64,000 nucleotides of DNA. Source: Phycisphaerae bacterium. GTDB lineage: Bacteria; Planctomycetota; Phycisphaerae; UBA1845; Fen-1342. The notes under the pieces were generated by a model. It was not told where the DNA came from. It did not search any database and was given only the letters and a program-made list of their open reading frames with translations. Below, piece by piece: positions 51,006 to 58,545 of this stretch (positions within the stretch are counted from its first letter, which is position 1; each line of letters opens with the position of its first letter). The stretch spans positions 186,001 through 250,000 of the forward strand of contig JAUIEC010000004.1 in NCBI GenBank assembly GCA_030428945.1, given 5' to 3'. A program made the position numbers and the translations under genes.

Positions 51006-51052
51006 CTAGCGAGCTTGTTGGATGTCAAGCTCAGCTAGCGATGCAGAGCATC
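51006..51052. terminator. Long hairpin plus small hairpin downstream of the FG-GAP gene
   Basis: CTAGCGAGCTTG (51006-51017) pairs with CAAGCTC-A-GCTAG (51026-51038), giving 12 base pairs with one bulged A and an 8-base loop. GATGC-AGA-GCATC follows at 51040-51052. No T-tract follows, and the distance from the stop (165 bases) is long for a simple terminator. Confidence 0.5.
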
Positions 51053-51098
51053 CAGACGGGCTGGTGACTTGAGGTCGTCGCTTCTCAGCGCTAGCCTC

Positions 51099-51127
51099 TT
51101 GACGCAACTCGCGAATCCCTCTACTTT
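51099..51127 (+). promoter_or_regulatory. Candidate promoter for the LuxR-type gene
   Basis: TTGACG (51099-51104), 17 bases, TACTTT (51122-51127). The -10 matches the consensus at three positions. It is about 90 bases ahead of the ATG at 51219. Confidence 0.4.
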
Positions 51128-51218
51128 CTAGGTCGCAAAGGGCATGAAGCGAGCTCGGCATGGATGTCGATCCGTCTTCTGAGCTATGCCCATTCGCGCC
51201 TTTCGGGGGGAAGGACGA

Positions 51219-51848
51219 ATGGTCGCGCGGGGTCTCTATCTGCTGGCCGAGGCCGATCTCGATCGTCACGCCTACGCGTTGCTGCTGCGCGGGCCGGTCG
51301 GGCGATCACCTCGCTTCATTTCCGGCTTCCAGTTCGCCGAGGTCTGTCGCATCCTGCGGGCCGACCCGCGGGTCGTTCTGCTGGTGGCCGATCGGCCCAC
51401 CCCGACGGTTCGCGATCTGTGCCTGCTGCTGCGCGACCGGACCCCCGCGCCGCGCCTGCTGGTCGTTGGTGGGTCCGACGATGACGCCCTTCGCCGCGCC
51501 TGGAGCCTGCTGCGACCCCAGGGCACGCTCAGCCGCTCGGCCGGGCCCGCCGAACTGGCCACCGCGATCGACACCGTCGCACACGGCGGCCGCTACGTCG
51601 ATCCCCGCTGGGGGGCCGGCGACCCCGATCCCCGCTCCGGCCCCGACCAGCCGCGCCTTTCGCCCCGCGAGCGGGAACTGCTGCCGCTGCTGGCGATGGG
51701 CCTGAAACTCCGCCAGGCAGCCGAGCGCATGGAAGTCGCCTACAAGACAGCCGACACCTACCGCACGACGCTGTTCCGCAAACTCGGAGTGACCAACCGG
51801 GTCGAACTGTCACGCTACGCCATCCGCGAACAGATCCTCGAGGCGTGA
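51219..51848 (+). CDS. LuxR/NarL-type regulator with a degenerate receiver domain
   Basis: A 209-residue regulator. Residues about 1-115 have the receiver layout (GLYLLAEADLDRHAYALLL; PRVVLLVADRPTP) but lack the acidic pair after the first strand, and the phosphoacceptor Asp position reads Val. The late Lys is Arg (TLSRS). Residues about 146-205 are an intact LuxR helix-turn-helix (LSPRERELLPLLAMGLKLRQAAERMEVAYKTADTYRTTLFRKLG). Phosphorylation is therefore unlikely to control it. ATG 51219 is preferred over ATG 51186 because a GGAAGGA stretch lies just upstream and the receiver begins here. No histidine kinase is adjacent. Confidence 0.82.
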   Translation: MVARGLYLLAEADLDRHAYALLLRGPVGRSPRFISGFQFAEVCRILRADPRVVLLVADRPTPTVRDLCLLLRDRTPAPRLLVVGGSDDDALRRAWSLLRPQGTLSRSAGPAELATAIDTVAHGGRYVDPRWGAGDPDPRSGPDQPRLSPRERELLPLLAMGLKLRQAAERMEVAYKTADTYRTTLFRKLGVTNRVELSRYAIREQILEA

Positions 51849-51860
51849 CACTTCCGGATG

Positions 51861-51892
51861 GAGGGAGCCAGGGAGCGAGGGAGCGAGGGAGC
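51861..51892 (+). repeat. Octamer array (GAGGGAGC) x4
   Basis: Four adjacent octamers, one with C in first position, 12 bases past the stop of the LuxR-type gene. Copy 4 of the palindromic repeat follows. Confidence 0.85.
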
Positions 51893-51917
51893 GAGGATGA
51901 ACGGGACCTGGTGCCAC

Positions 51918-51986
51918 TGCGGCATCGACGCCTGCACCTTCCGGGTCGCAGTGAGCGCGGTCGACCGCGTCGATGACGCACCCTGC
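51918..51986 (+). repeat. Palindromic ~70-base repeat, copy 4
   Basis: Starts TGCGGCATCGACGCC, ends GCGTCGATGACGCACCCTGC. The middle differs from copies 1-3 but the ends are nearly identical to copy 3. Confidence 0.8.
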
Positions 51987-52061
51987 GCCGCCCACTGGCT
52001 CACCTGGTACCTGGTGACTCACAAGGGTGGGGATCGTGTTGCCCGCGCCCCTTCTTGCGCC

Positions 52062-52952
52062 TCATCTACTCGGCAGGGGGATGTCCAGGAACTCCATCAC
52101 CTGTTTCAGGTCGTCCCAGGTCTTTCGCTTCTCGCCGGGGCTGCGCAGCAGGTAGGCCGGGTGATAGGTCGGCATCACCTTGCACGACGGCAGGCCGAGG
52201 TCGGCCAGGTCCGGCGGCGGGAAGGCGTGGAACTGGCCACGCAGGCGGCCGATCGAATTGGTCGTCGCCAGCAGCGTCTGGGCCGCGGGCCGCCCCAGGG
52301 CGACGATCACCCGCGGGCGGATCAGCGCGATCTGTCGCCACAGGTAGCCCGCGCACGTGGTCGTCTCTTCCGGCGTCGGCGTCCGGTTGTCCGGCGGGCG
52401 ACACTTGACCACGTTGGCGATGTAGACCTGCCCGCGCGGCAGCGTCATGGCCGAGATCATCCGGGTCAGCAACTGGCCCGAGACGCCGACGAACGGTTCG
52501 CCCTGGCGGTCCTCGTCCTCGCCCGGACCTTCGCCGACGAACATCAGTTCCGCCTGCGGATTCCCGACCCCGAAGACGGTCTGCCGACGGCGACGGTGCA
52601 GGTCGCAGCGCGTGCACGGCCGCACGAAGACGTGGTCGAGTTCCCGCAGCGCCTGCTGCACGACCGGCAGCGGCAGGGCCCGGTCCACCAGCGGGCCCAG
52701 TTCGCCCTCCGGCGTGGCCACCACCGAATCGGCCCCGCTCTCGACAGGCTGCTCGGCCGCGGGTTTCGCGGGTGCCGCGGTCGGCCGTTTCGGGGCGGAA
52801 GCCGGATGCGGCCGGGCCGGGGGAAGCGCGTCCGAGGGTGGGGCCTCGTCGGCCAGGTCCGGGACGACCCCGACGTGCTGCACGCCGAGTCGGCGGTCAT
52901 TGCGCAACCAGGCAAGAATTGCCGCTTGGACTGAACTCGTATCGGTACTCAT
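52062..52952 (-). CDS. Family 4 uracil-DNA glycosylase with disordered N-terminal extension
   Basis: A 296-residue DNA repair enzyme that removes uracil from DNA. The family 4 motifs are present: GEGPGEDEDRQGEPFVG (about 136-152) and HPAYLLR (about 262-268). Four cysteines (C-x2-C in RPCTRCDL, VVKCRPP and TTCAGYL) fit the 4Fe-4S cluster typical of the family. Residues about 25-90 are Pro/Ala-rich and probably disordered. ATG 52952 is chosen because SVQAAILAWLRNDRRLG follows as an ordered helix. Its start lies only 17 bases from the start of the divergent gene. Confidence 0.93.
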   Translation of the reverse strand: MSTDTSSVQAAILAWLRNDRRLGVQHVGVVPDLADEAPPSDALPPARPHPASAPKRPTAAPAKPAAEQPVESGADSVVATPEGELGPLVDRALPLPVVQQALRELDHVFVRPCTRCDLHRRRRQTVFGVGNPQAELMFVGEGPGEDEDRQGEPFVGVSGQLLTRMISAMTLPRGQVYIANVVKCRPPDNRTPTPEETTTCAGYLWRQIALIRPRVIVALGRPAAQTLLATTNSIGRLRGQFHAFPPPDLADLGLPSCKVMPTYHPAYLLRSPGEKRKTWDDLKQVMEFLDIPLPSR

Positions 52953-52969
52953 CTCGATGCACAGAGTAG

Positions 52970-54685
52970 ATGTCCTCTGCCTGCACCACAACCCGGGCGC
53001 CCGCCGGGCTCATCCGGCAGCTTCGCGCCGGACTGGCCGCGCGACGCCGCGCAATTCCTGCGCTGGCCTTCCTGCTGCTGAGCCTGCTCGCGAGCCGCTC
53101 GGCCGCCGATCCGGGGCAGATCCTGGCGCCAAGCCTCGGCCGCCCCGTGTTCGTCGCCCCGGGTGCGGCTTTCCCGGTGCACCTGGTCACGACCCGTCCC
53201 GAGCCCGGCGTGCGGTGGGCCCTGGTGCCGCCCGGGCGATCGGGTGGCGGAATCCCCCTGCAGGTCGAGGTCGCCCCCGGCGCCGAGGCCGGCCCGGTCC
53301 GCCTGCGGGTGCCCGCGGGCGTGCCGAGCGCCACCTATGATCTCGAGGCCCGGGTGGCCGGCGAACCGCTGCGTGTTCCGCACTGCGTCGCGGTCGGCCC
53401 GCTCCCGTCGACGATCCGGCTGGTGCACCTGTCCGACATGGACCTGGGCGATCTGACCGCGCCACGGTTCGATCGCCAACTGGTCGACGAAGTCAACCTG
53501 CTGGCCCCGACCGCGATCGTCTGCACCGGCGGCTACCTGTCACCCGATCGCAGCGGCGATCGCCGCGCCTGGCAGCAACTGATCGCCGACCTGCGCCAGT
53601 TCGACGCGCCGCTGATCATGGCCGCGGGGCAGGGCGACAACATCGCGCAGTACAGCAGCCTGGTCAGCCCCAGCCCGGTCGGCCTCGTCGAGATCGGCCG
53701 CTATCGCTGCCTTGTGCTGTATGACCACGACGGCGCGCCGCTCGCGGCGGATGCCGGACAGTTGGCCTGGATTGACCGCCAGGTGCAGGCCACGCCGCCG
53801 GACAGCCTGACCCTCTGCCTCGCCAACCGGCCCCGGCCGGACCTGCTGCGGATCTGGCACGAGCGGGGCGTGCTGTCCGAACGGATCGCGGCCGGGCGGA
53901 TCGGCGTCTGGCTGGCGGGCGGACACACGGACTGGGACGGGCAGGCGCATGCGGGGCTGGTGGCGGCCGCGCGTCCGCTGCTGTACCTGCAGACACACCA
54001 GGCCAGCAGTGCGACGCTCGGGGGTGCCACGGGCCGGCCCCACTACCGGGTGCTGGACCTGACGCCGCAGGGCGCGACGCTGATCGGAGACGGAAGTGAT
54101 CCGCGGCGGCGGGCGTCGCTGCCGGTTGGCCTGCTGACAGCCGACCTGCCGGGGCGGGGTGACGGCGCCGGGACCGAGGCCGCGTTCGAGATTCGCAACG
54201 GCCACGCCTTTCCGGCCGACGGTCTGCAGGTTCGCGTGCGCGTTGCGCGAACGGGGACCGCGCCGTGGTGCCTGGGCGGCACGATCGTCGAGCAGACGGC
54301 CTACGAGCGGTTCTGGGAGTGTCGCGTTCGCTGCGACGTGCCGGCCCGGGGGCTGCTGCGTGGGCTGGTCGGAACCGGTCCGCGCACCTGGGAGCCGCTG
54401 CAGGTCTCGGCCGTTCCGTCGGCGGATCGGATGCTGGTGGATCTGTCGGTGCGTAATCCGGGGGCCGCGCCGCAGCGGGTGCAGCCCGAGGTTCGGCTGG
54501 CGGGGCAGCGACTGCCCGTTCTGTTTCCGCGCGGAAGCGGTCCGGACCTGGTGGTTCCGGGCGGGGGCGTGGCCGGCTTGCGGGTCGATTTGACGGGTGT
54601 TAGAGTCGCCGCCGGCAGATCCGAACTACAGGTGTATCTGCACGGCACGCCCGTCCTGATCCCGTACCGCCTGCCGCTCGAGTGA
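52970..54685 (+). CDS. Exported calcineurin-fold protein that has lost its metal ligands
   Basis: A 571-residue protein with a signal segment (RAIPALAFLLLSLLASRSAA). Residues about 50-140 look like a beta-sandwich (AFPVHLVTTRP; VRLRVPAGVPSATYDLEARVAG). Residues about 145-370 follow a metallophosphoesterase fold, but the motifs are changed: LVHLSDMDLGD (D-x-H is D-x-D), CTGGYLSPD (GD is GG), AAGQGDN (GNHD is GQGD), LANRP and GHTD (GHTH). Most metal-binding residues are gone, so catalysis is improbable. A further beta-sandwich ends the chain. ATG 52970 is the only good start and has a weak ribosome binding site. Confidence 0.75.
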   Translation: MSSACTTTRAPAGLIRQLRAGLAARRRAIPALAFLLLSLLASRSAADPGQILAPSLGRPVFVAPGAAFPVHLVTTRPEPGVRWALVPPGRSGGGIPLQVEVAPGAEAGPVRLRVPAGVPSATYDLEARVAGEPLRVPHCVAVGPLPSTIRLVHLSDMDLGDLTAPRFDRQLVDEVNLLAPTAIVCTGGYLSPDRSGDRRAWQQLIADLRQFDAPLIMAAGQGDNIAQYSSLVSPSPVGLVEIGRYRCLVLYDHDGAPLAADAGQLAWIDRQVQATPPDSLTLCLANRPRPDLLRIWHERGVLSERIAAGRIGVWLAGGHTDWDGQAHAGLVAAARPLLYLQTHQASSATLGGATGRPHYRVLDLTPQGATLIGDGSDPRRRASLPVGLLTADLPGRGDGAGTEAAFEIRNGHAFPADGLQVRVRVARTGTAPWCLGGTIVEQTAYERFWECRVRCDVPARGLLRGLVGTGPRTWEPLQVSAVPSADRMLVDLSVRNPGAAPQRVQPEVRLAGQRLPVLFPRGSGPDLVVPGGGVAGLRVDLTGVRVAAGRSELQVYLHGTPVLIPYRLPLE

Positions 54686-54725
54686 CCGCGCAGGACCCGC
54701 GTCTGCGCCTGGGAGTGTGACCCCG

Positions 54726-55439
54726 GTGAACAAGCCACCCCGCAAACCGCTCGCGCTGACGATCTTCTTCCCGTGCCACAACGAGGAGGAGAACGTCGAG
54801 CGCGTCACCCGTCAGGCGGTCGAGGTCGGCCGGCAGGTGGCCGACGATCTCGAAGTGATCATCGTCAACGACGGCAGCAAGGATCGCACCGGTGAGATCG
54901 CCGATCGCCTGGCGGAGGAGATTCCCGAGGTGCGGGCGGTGCACAACAACCCGAACCGCGGTTACGGCGGGGCGCTGCAGAGCGGCTTCCGGGCGGCGAC
55001 GAAGGACTGGATCTTCTACACGGACGGCGACGGTCAGTTCGACATCGGTGAACTGCCCGAGATCCTGCCGATGCTGGAAGAGTACGACGTGGTCTCGTGC
55101 TACCGGATGGACCGCAAGGACCCGTGGATGCGGAAGCTGAACGCCAAGGCGTGGGGCACACTGGTCAACCTGCTGTTCGGGATCAACCTGCGTGACATCG
55201 ACGGGGCCTTCAAGATTTACCCCAAGCCGTTCATCGACGCGATCGAACTGCACAGCGAAGGGGCCCTGATCGACACGGAAATGCTCGCCAAGGCCCGCCG
55301 TCACAACCTCTCGATCGGCCAGCGCGGCGTGCACCATTACCCGCGCGTCGCCGGCCAGCAGAGCGGGGCGAACCTGAAGGTGATCCTGCGGGCGTTTCGC
55401 GAGTTGTTCAAACTCCGCGGCCGAATCAAGAACGGCTGA
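54726..55439 (+). CDS. GT2 glycosyltransferase, DPM1/polyprenyl-phosphate sugar synthase-like
   Basis: A 237-residue GT-A enzyme. It has LTIFFPCHNEEENV, VIIVNDGSKDRT, NRGYGGALQSGFRAATKD, FYTDGDGQFD (metal site) and DIDGAFKIYPKPFID. No membrane tail is present. It resembles the enzymes that make lipid-linked sugars. GTG 54726 has GGGAG ten bases upstream; GTG 54717 is an alternative whose spacing is too short. It follows the degenerate phosphoesterase gene by 40 bases and is probably cotranscribed. Confidence 0.9.
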   Translation: MNKPPRKPLALTIFFPCHNEEENVERVTRQAVEVGRQVADDLEVIIVNDGSKDRTGEIADRLAEEIPEVRAVHNNPNRGYGGALQSGFRAATKDWIFYTDGDGQFDIGELPEILPMLEEYDVVSCYRMDRKDPWMRKLNAKAWGTLVNLLFGINLRDIDGAFKIYPKPFIDAIELHSEGALIDTEMLAKARRHNLSIGQRGVHHYPRVAGQQSGANLKVILRAFRELFKLRGRIKNG

Positions 55440-55455
55440 CGCCGCCTGGTCACCA

Positions 55456-55481
55456 AGTGAGCAAGTGAGCACGTAAGCAAG
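55456..55481 (+). repeat. Short AGTGAGCA-type repeat stretch
   Basis: The tract is made of AGTGAGCA and ACGTAAGCA units. It resembles those at 34787 and, inverted, 36212. It lies 16 bases past the GT2 stop. Confidence 0.6.
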
Positions 55482-55560
55482 GTGGGCCGCGACGACGCTG
55501 TTGCTGCCCTGGTCCGGACCGGCCGGTGCTTTCGAAGCCCTGCCTGCCTGTTCACTTGCC

Positions 55561-57336
55561 TTACTGACAGTTTTCGCCAAAGGTCGCCAGCAGCAGGGCC
55601 AGGTCGCCGAGGTCGACGCTTGCGTCCCAGTTCAGATCGCCTTCGCTTCGCACGGCCGAGGTCTTTCCGAAGTTCACCAGCAGCAGCGCCAGGTCGCTCA
55701 GGTCGACCGCGCCGTCGCCCGTGACATCGCCGCCGCAGGGTTCCTCGACCGGTAGCGTCTGATCGGCCGCGACATTGGCGAACGTCTGCGTGAAGCCCGA
55801 CACCGGCCAGTAGACGCTGACCTCGTGCACGCTGGTGACAGCGCCCAGTCCGACGTGCGGCGTGTGCTCGTTGTGCGACATGTAGTTGCTGTTCAGTTGC
55901 GCGTGGATCACCTGCGGGGCGGCCCCGGGCGTGGCCGTCACGCTGATCCGGGCCCCGATGCCCAGGCGGTTGCTGCGATGCCCGCGAAGCGCCAGACGCA
56001 GCCAGTGGTGTCCGCCGGTCGTCTGGTTTTCGAGGAAGGCCGGCGTGTCGGCCGTGTTCGCCAGGAAGATGTCCAGGTCGCCGTCGCCGTCGTAGTCGAG
56101 CACCGCGAGGCCCTTGCCGGAGCGCGTCTCGTTGACCCCGAGGGCGGCCGACTGTTCGCTCATGGCGCCGCTGCCGTCGTTGATCCAGATCCGGACGCGA
56201 TCGGTGTTGTAGACGTCTTCGAGGGTCGTGTCGGCGAAGACCACGCCGTTGTTCAGGACCAGGTCCAGGTCGCCGTCGTTCTCGCAGTCGAAGAAGCTGC
56301 TGCCCCAGCCCCAGCCGCCGTCGCGGACGCCGCCCGCGTCGGTCGCGTCCGTGAACAGCAGGGGCCCCGCGCGGCGGTAGAGCCGGTTGCCGGTCGTGCC
56401 CCAACTGCACCCGGTCGTCGCGCAGGTGTCGTTCGGATCGTAGATCGACGAGACGAACCAGTCCTGCCAGCCGTCGCCGTCGTAGTCGCCCCAGGCGCTG
56501 CCCATCCCGTTCTCGTCGGTCCCGACCCCGGCCGCCATCGTCCGCCGCACGAAGTTGCCGCCCTGGTTGTGGTAGAGCTTGCTGGTCCCGTAGTCGCCGG
56601 CGATCGCCAGTTCCGGCCAGTCGTCCAGGTCGATGTCGATCAGGGCCGGCGAGAAGCCGAAGCTGGCCCCGTACTGAATCCCGCGGGCCTCGGAGACGTC
56701 GGTGAAGAAACCGCGCCCGTCGTTTTCCATCAGCAGGTTGCGGGCGAAGTTGCCGGACCACTCGGTCACGACGACGTCGAGCGCGCCGTCCAGGTTGTAG
56801 TCGCCGGCGCACGCGCTGGTGAAGTTCCGCGTCGCCGTCAGCCAGGCCGGCAGGTCCAGCCCGCGCAGCACGGCCTCTTCCTCGAACTTGCCGTCGGGCT
56901 GCTGCACGTACAGGTAGTTCCGCGACGACAGTTCGGCCGTCAGCACGTACAGGTCGAGCCGCCCGTCATTGTTGATGTCCGTCCACAGGCAGCCGGTGCT
57001 GAAGGCCGACAGGTCCAGGCCGAGGGCCGCGCCGCGCTCGTCAAAGGTCCCGTCCCCGCGGTTGTGGTACAGCAGGTTCGGGGCGAACAGGCGCGTCACG
57101 TACAGGTCCGGACGTCCGTCGCCGTTGTAGTCGCCGACCGCGACCCCGGCCGTCAGGTTCGCGAGGAACGCGGCCGTTCCGCCACCGCCCGGCAGCGTTC
57201 CGTCCCAGTGCAGGTGCGTCATCCCGGCCGCGGCCGCCCGCTCCTGGAACTGCACGGTGGGTGTACCGGCCGGTCCGGCCGCGCCGCCGGAACAGGCGAA
57301 CACAAGCAGAGCGGCTGTCAGGATCGAGCGCTGCAT
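55561..57336 (-). CDS. CRTAC1-like exported protein: FG-GAP propeller, ASPIC/UnbV domain and dockerin-like tail
   Basis: A 591-residue protein with a short signal (MQRSILTAALLVFACSGG, possible lipobox Cys). Residues about 45-420 hold Ca-binding FG-GAP/VCBS repeats (VAVGDYNGDGRPDLYVT, DINNDGRLDLYVL, GDYDGDGWQDWFV, LDYDGDGDLDIFL). Residues about 430-520 are an ASPIC/UnbV domain (HHWLRLALRGHRSNRLGIGARISVT; HVGLG). The tail holds two dockerin-like units (GDVTGDGAVDLSDLALLLVNFG, GDLNWDASVDLGDLALLLATFG). Surface binding is the likely role. No catalytic motif is seen. Confidence 0.9.
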   Translation of the reverse strand: MQRSILTAALLVFACSGGAAGPAGTPTVQFQERAAAAGMTHLHWDGTLPGGGGTAAFLANLTAGVAVGDYNGDGRPDLYVTRLFAPNLLYHNRGDGTFDERGAALGLDLSAFSTGCLWTDINNDGRLDLYVLTAELSSRNYLYVQQPDGKFEEEAVLRGLDLPAWLTATRNFTSACAGDYNLDGALDVVVTEWSGNFARNLLMENDGRGFFTDVSEARGIQYGASFGFSPALIDIDLDDWPELAIAGDYGTSKLYHNQGGNFVRRTMAAGVGTDENGMGSAWGDYDGDGWQDWFVSSIYDPNDTCATTGCSWGTTGNRLYRRAGPLLFTDATDAGGVRDGGWGWGSSFFDCENDGDLDLVLNNGVVFADTTLEDVYNTDRVRIWINDGSGAMSEQSAALGVNETRSGKGLAVLDYDGDGDLDIFLANTADTPAFLENQTTGGHHWLRLALRGHRSNRLGIGARISVTATPGAAPQVIHAQLNSNYMSHNEHTPHVGLGAVTSVHEVSVYWPVSGFTQTFANVAADQTLPVEEPCGGDVTGDGAVDLSDLALLLVNFGKTSAVRSEGDLNWDASVDLGDLALLLATFGENCQ

Positions 57337-57586
57337 GGCGGTGGACTCCGTCCGAAGTGCCCCCGCAAGCTACCCGCACCGACCCCCTCCGGAAAGACAT
57401 TTCTTGCGCGCATCGTCAGGGAAACGAAGCCGGGAACGTTGCCGGCGCGAACGGGGAAAGATTCGTCGGATCAGGCGACCGGGTGACAGGGAGAGCGCCG
57501 ACACCGGCCCTTCACCCTCTCACCCGCCGAGGCGGCCGCGGTCGCCTCATCCTGGCTCGCTGGCTCACTCGCTGCTGGCTTCTCCG

Positions 57587-58420
57587 CTAACGGATCAGCG
57601 TGTAGCGGAGGTCGTCCATGCGTCCGAAGTTGCCGTCTCCGTCCGCGACGTAGGCCATCATGTAGTCGATGTCCGCCTGCGGACGCTCGATCTGCATGCG
57701 TTCGGTTTCACCCGGTCCGAGCGGGGCGGTGACGTATTCCGCGAGCAGGGTGCCGGTGTGATCGAAGGCCTGCAGGCGTCCGATTTCGGTCCCGTTCAGG
57801 GTTCCGCCGGCGAACTCGATGCTGACGATCCGGGCCGGGCTGTCGAAGTCGACCCGCAGCCGGCGGTTGTCGTTGAAGTACGGAACGTTGGCGTGTCCGA
57901 AGACCCGGTCGCCACTCGGGGCCAGGCCCTGGTTGTCATCGCTGGCCGAGACGAAGAACAGTTCGACCGGCTCGTTGTCGCTCAGCGTCGTCGACAGGGT
58001 GATGTGCTCGCCCAGATCGGTCAGGTCGGTCCCGTCCGGATGATCGTCGGGCGCCAGCGAGAATTCCTGCTCGGACGGCGGCGGGGTCGGATCGCCCGGT
58101 TCGATCCCGCCGTTGTCGACCAGGTTCGGATCCTGGATGGCATCCTCGCCGGAGCCGCCGGGCGCGCCGAAGATGTCGAACTCGTTGGGGTCGAAGGGCA
58201 GATCGTTCGGGTCGAAGTTGATGTCGTTCGGGTCGCCGAACAGTCCGTTCGGGTCGGCGTCGCCAAAGGTCGTGGTAATCACGTCCCCGATCGTGCCTCC
58301 GAGACCGAGCGCCTCGCCGTTGATTCCGCCGCCGGCCCCGTCCGTCGGGCAGCCGCCGAGCGAGAGCGCCAGGGTCAGTCCGGTAACGCAGGCCGTGCGG
58401 AGGGCGAAGGCGGTACGCAT
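57587..58420 (-). CDS. Lipoprotein with DPN-repeat segment, function unknown
   Basis: A 277-residue protein with a lipobox (LALSLGGC, Cys about 24). Residues about 50-90 are low-complexity, made of repeated DPN and FDPND units with Phe/Gly (FGDPNDINFDPNDLPFDPNEF). Residues about 125-275 form an ordered domain (LGEHITLSTTLSDNEPVELFFVSASDD; RVDFDSPARIVSIEFAGG; MMAYVADGDGNFGRMDDLRY) that may be a beta-sandwich; I do not recognise the family. AGGAG lies eight bases before ATG 58420. The 250-base gap after it (57337-57586) shows no gene. Confidence 0.75.
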   Translation of the reverse strand: MRTAFALRTACVTGLTLALSLGGCPTDGAGGGINGEALGLGGTIGDVITTTFGDADPNGLFGDPNDINFDPNDLPFDPNEFDIFGAPGGSGEDAIQDPNLVDNGGIEPGDPTPPPSEQEFSLAPDDHPDGTDLTDLGEHITLSTTLSDNEPVELFFVSASDDNQGLAPSGDRVFGHANVPYFNDNRRLRVDFDSPARIVSIEFAGGTLNGTEIGRLQAFDHTGTLLAEYVTAPLGPGETERMQIERPQADIDYMMAYVADGDGNFGRMDDLRYTLIR

Positions 58421-58545
58421 GGAAGCGGCTCCTGAATCGTGCGTGCGAGGTGAAAATGCAGCTTCGATCAGGATGGCATTCGTTTGGCCGGGATCCAAAC
58501 GGGCCCCGTTCACGGAACCGGTTTTTCGCCGCGGCGTACCGGGCC

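Larger units (their letters stand above)
50841..51218. other. Non-coding region of lower GC with two hairpins
   Basis: No gene is seen. It shares the lower GC of the FG-GAP gene up to about 51150. It holds a strong stem-loop at 51006-51038, a small one at 51040-51052 and a promoter candidate at 51099-51127. Confidence 0.6.

Noticed and set aside
51006..51052. Possible integron attC site
   Set aside because: The hairpin lacks the RYYYAAC/GTTRRRY core sites, and there is no integrase gene or cassette array.
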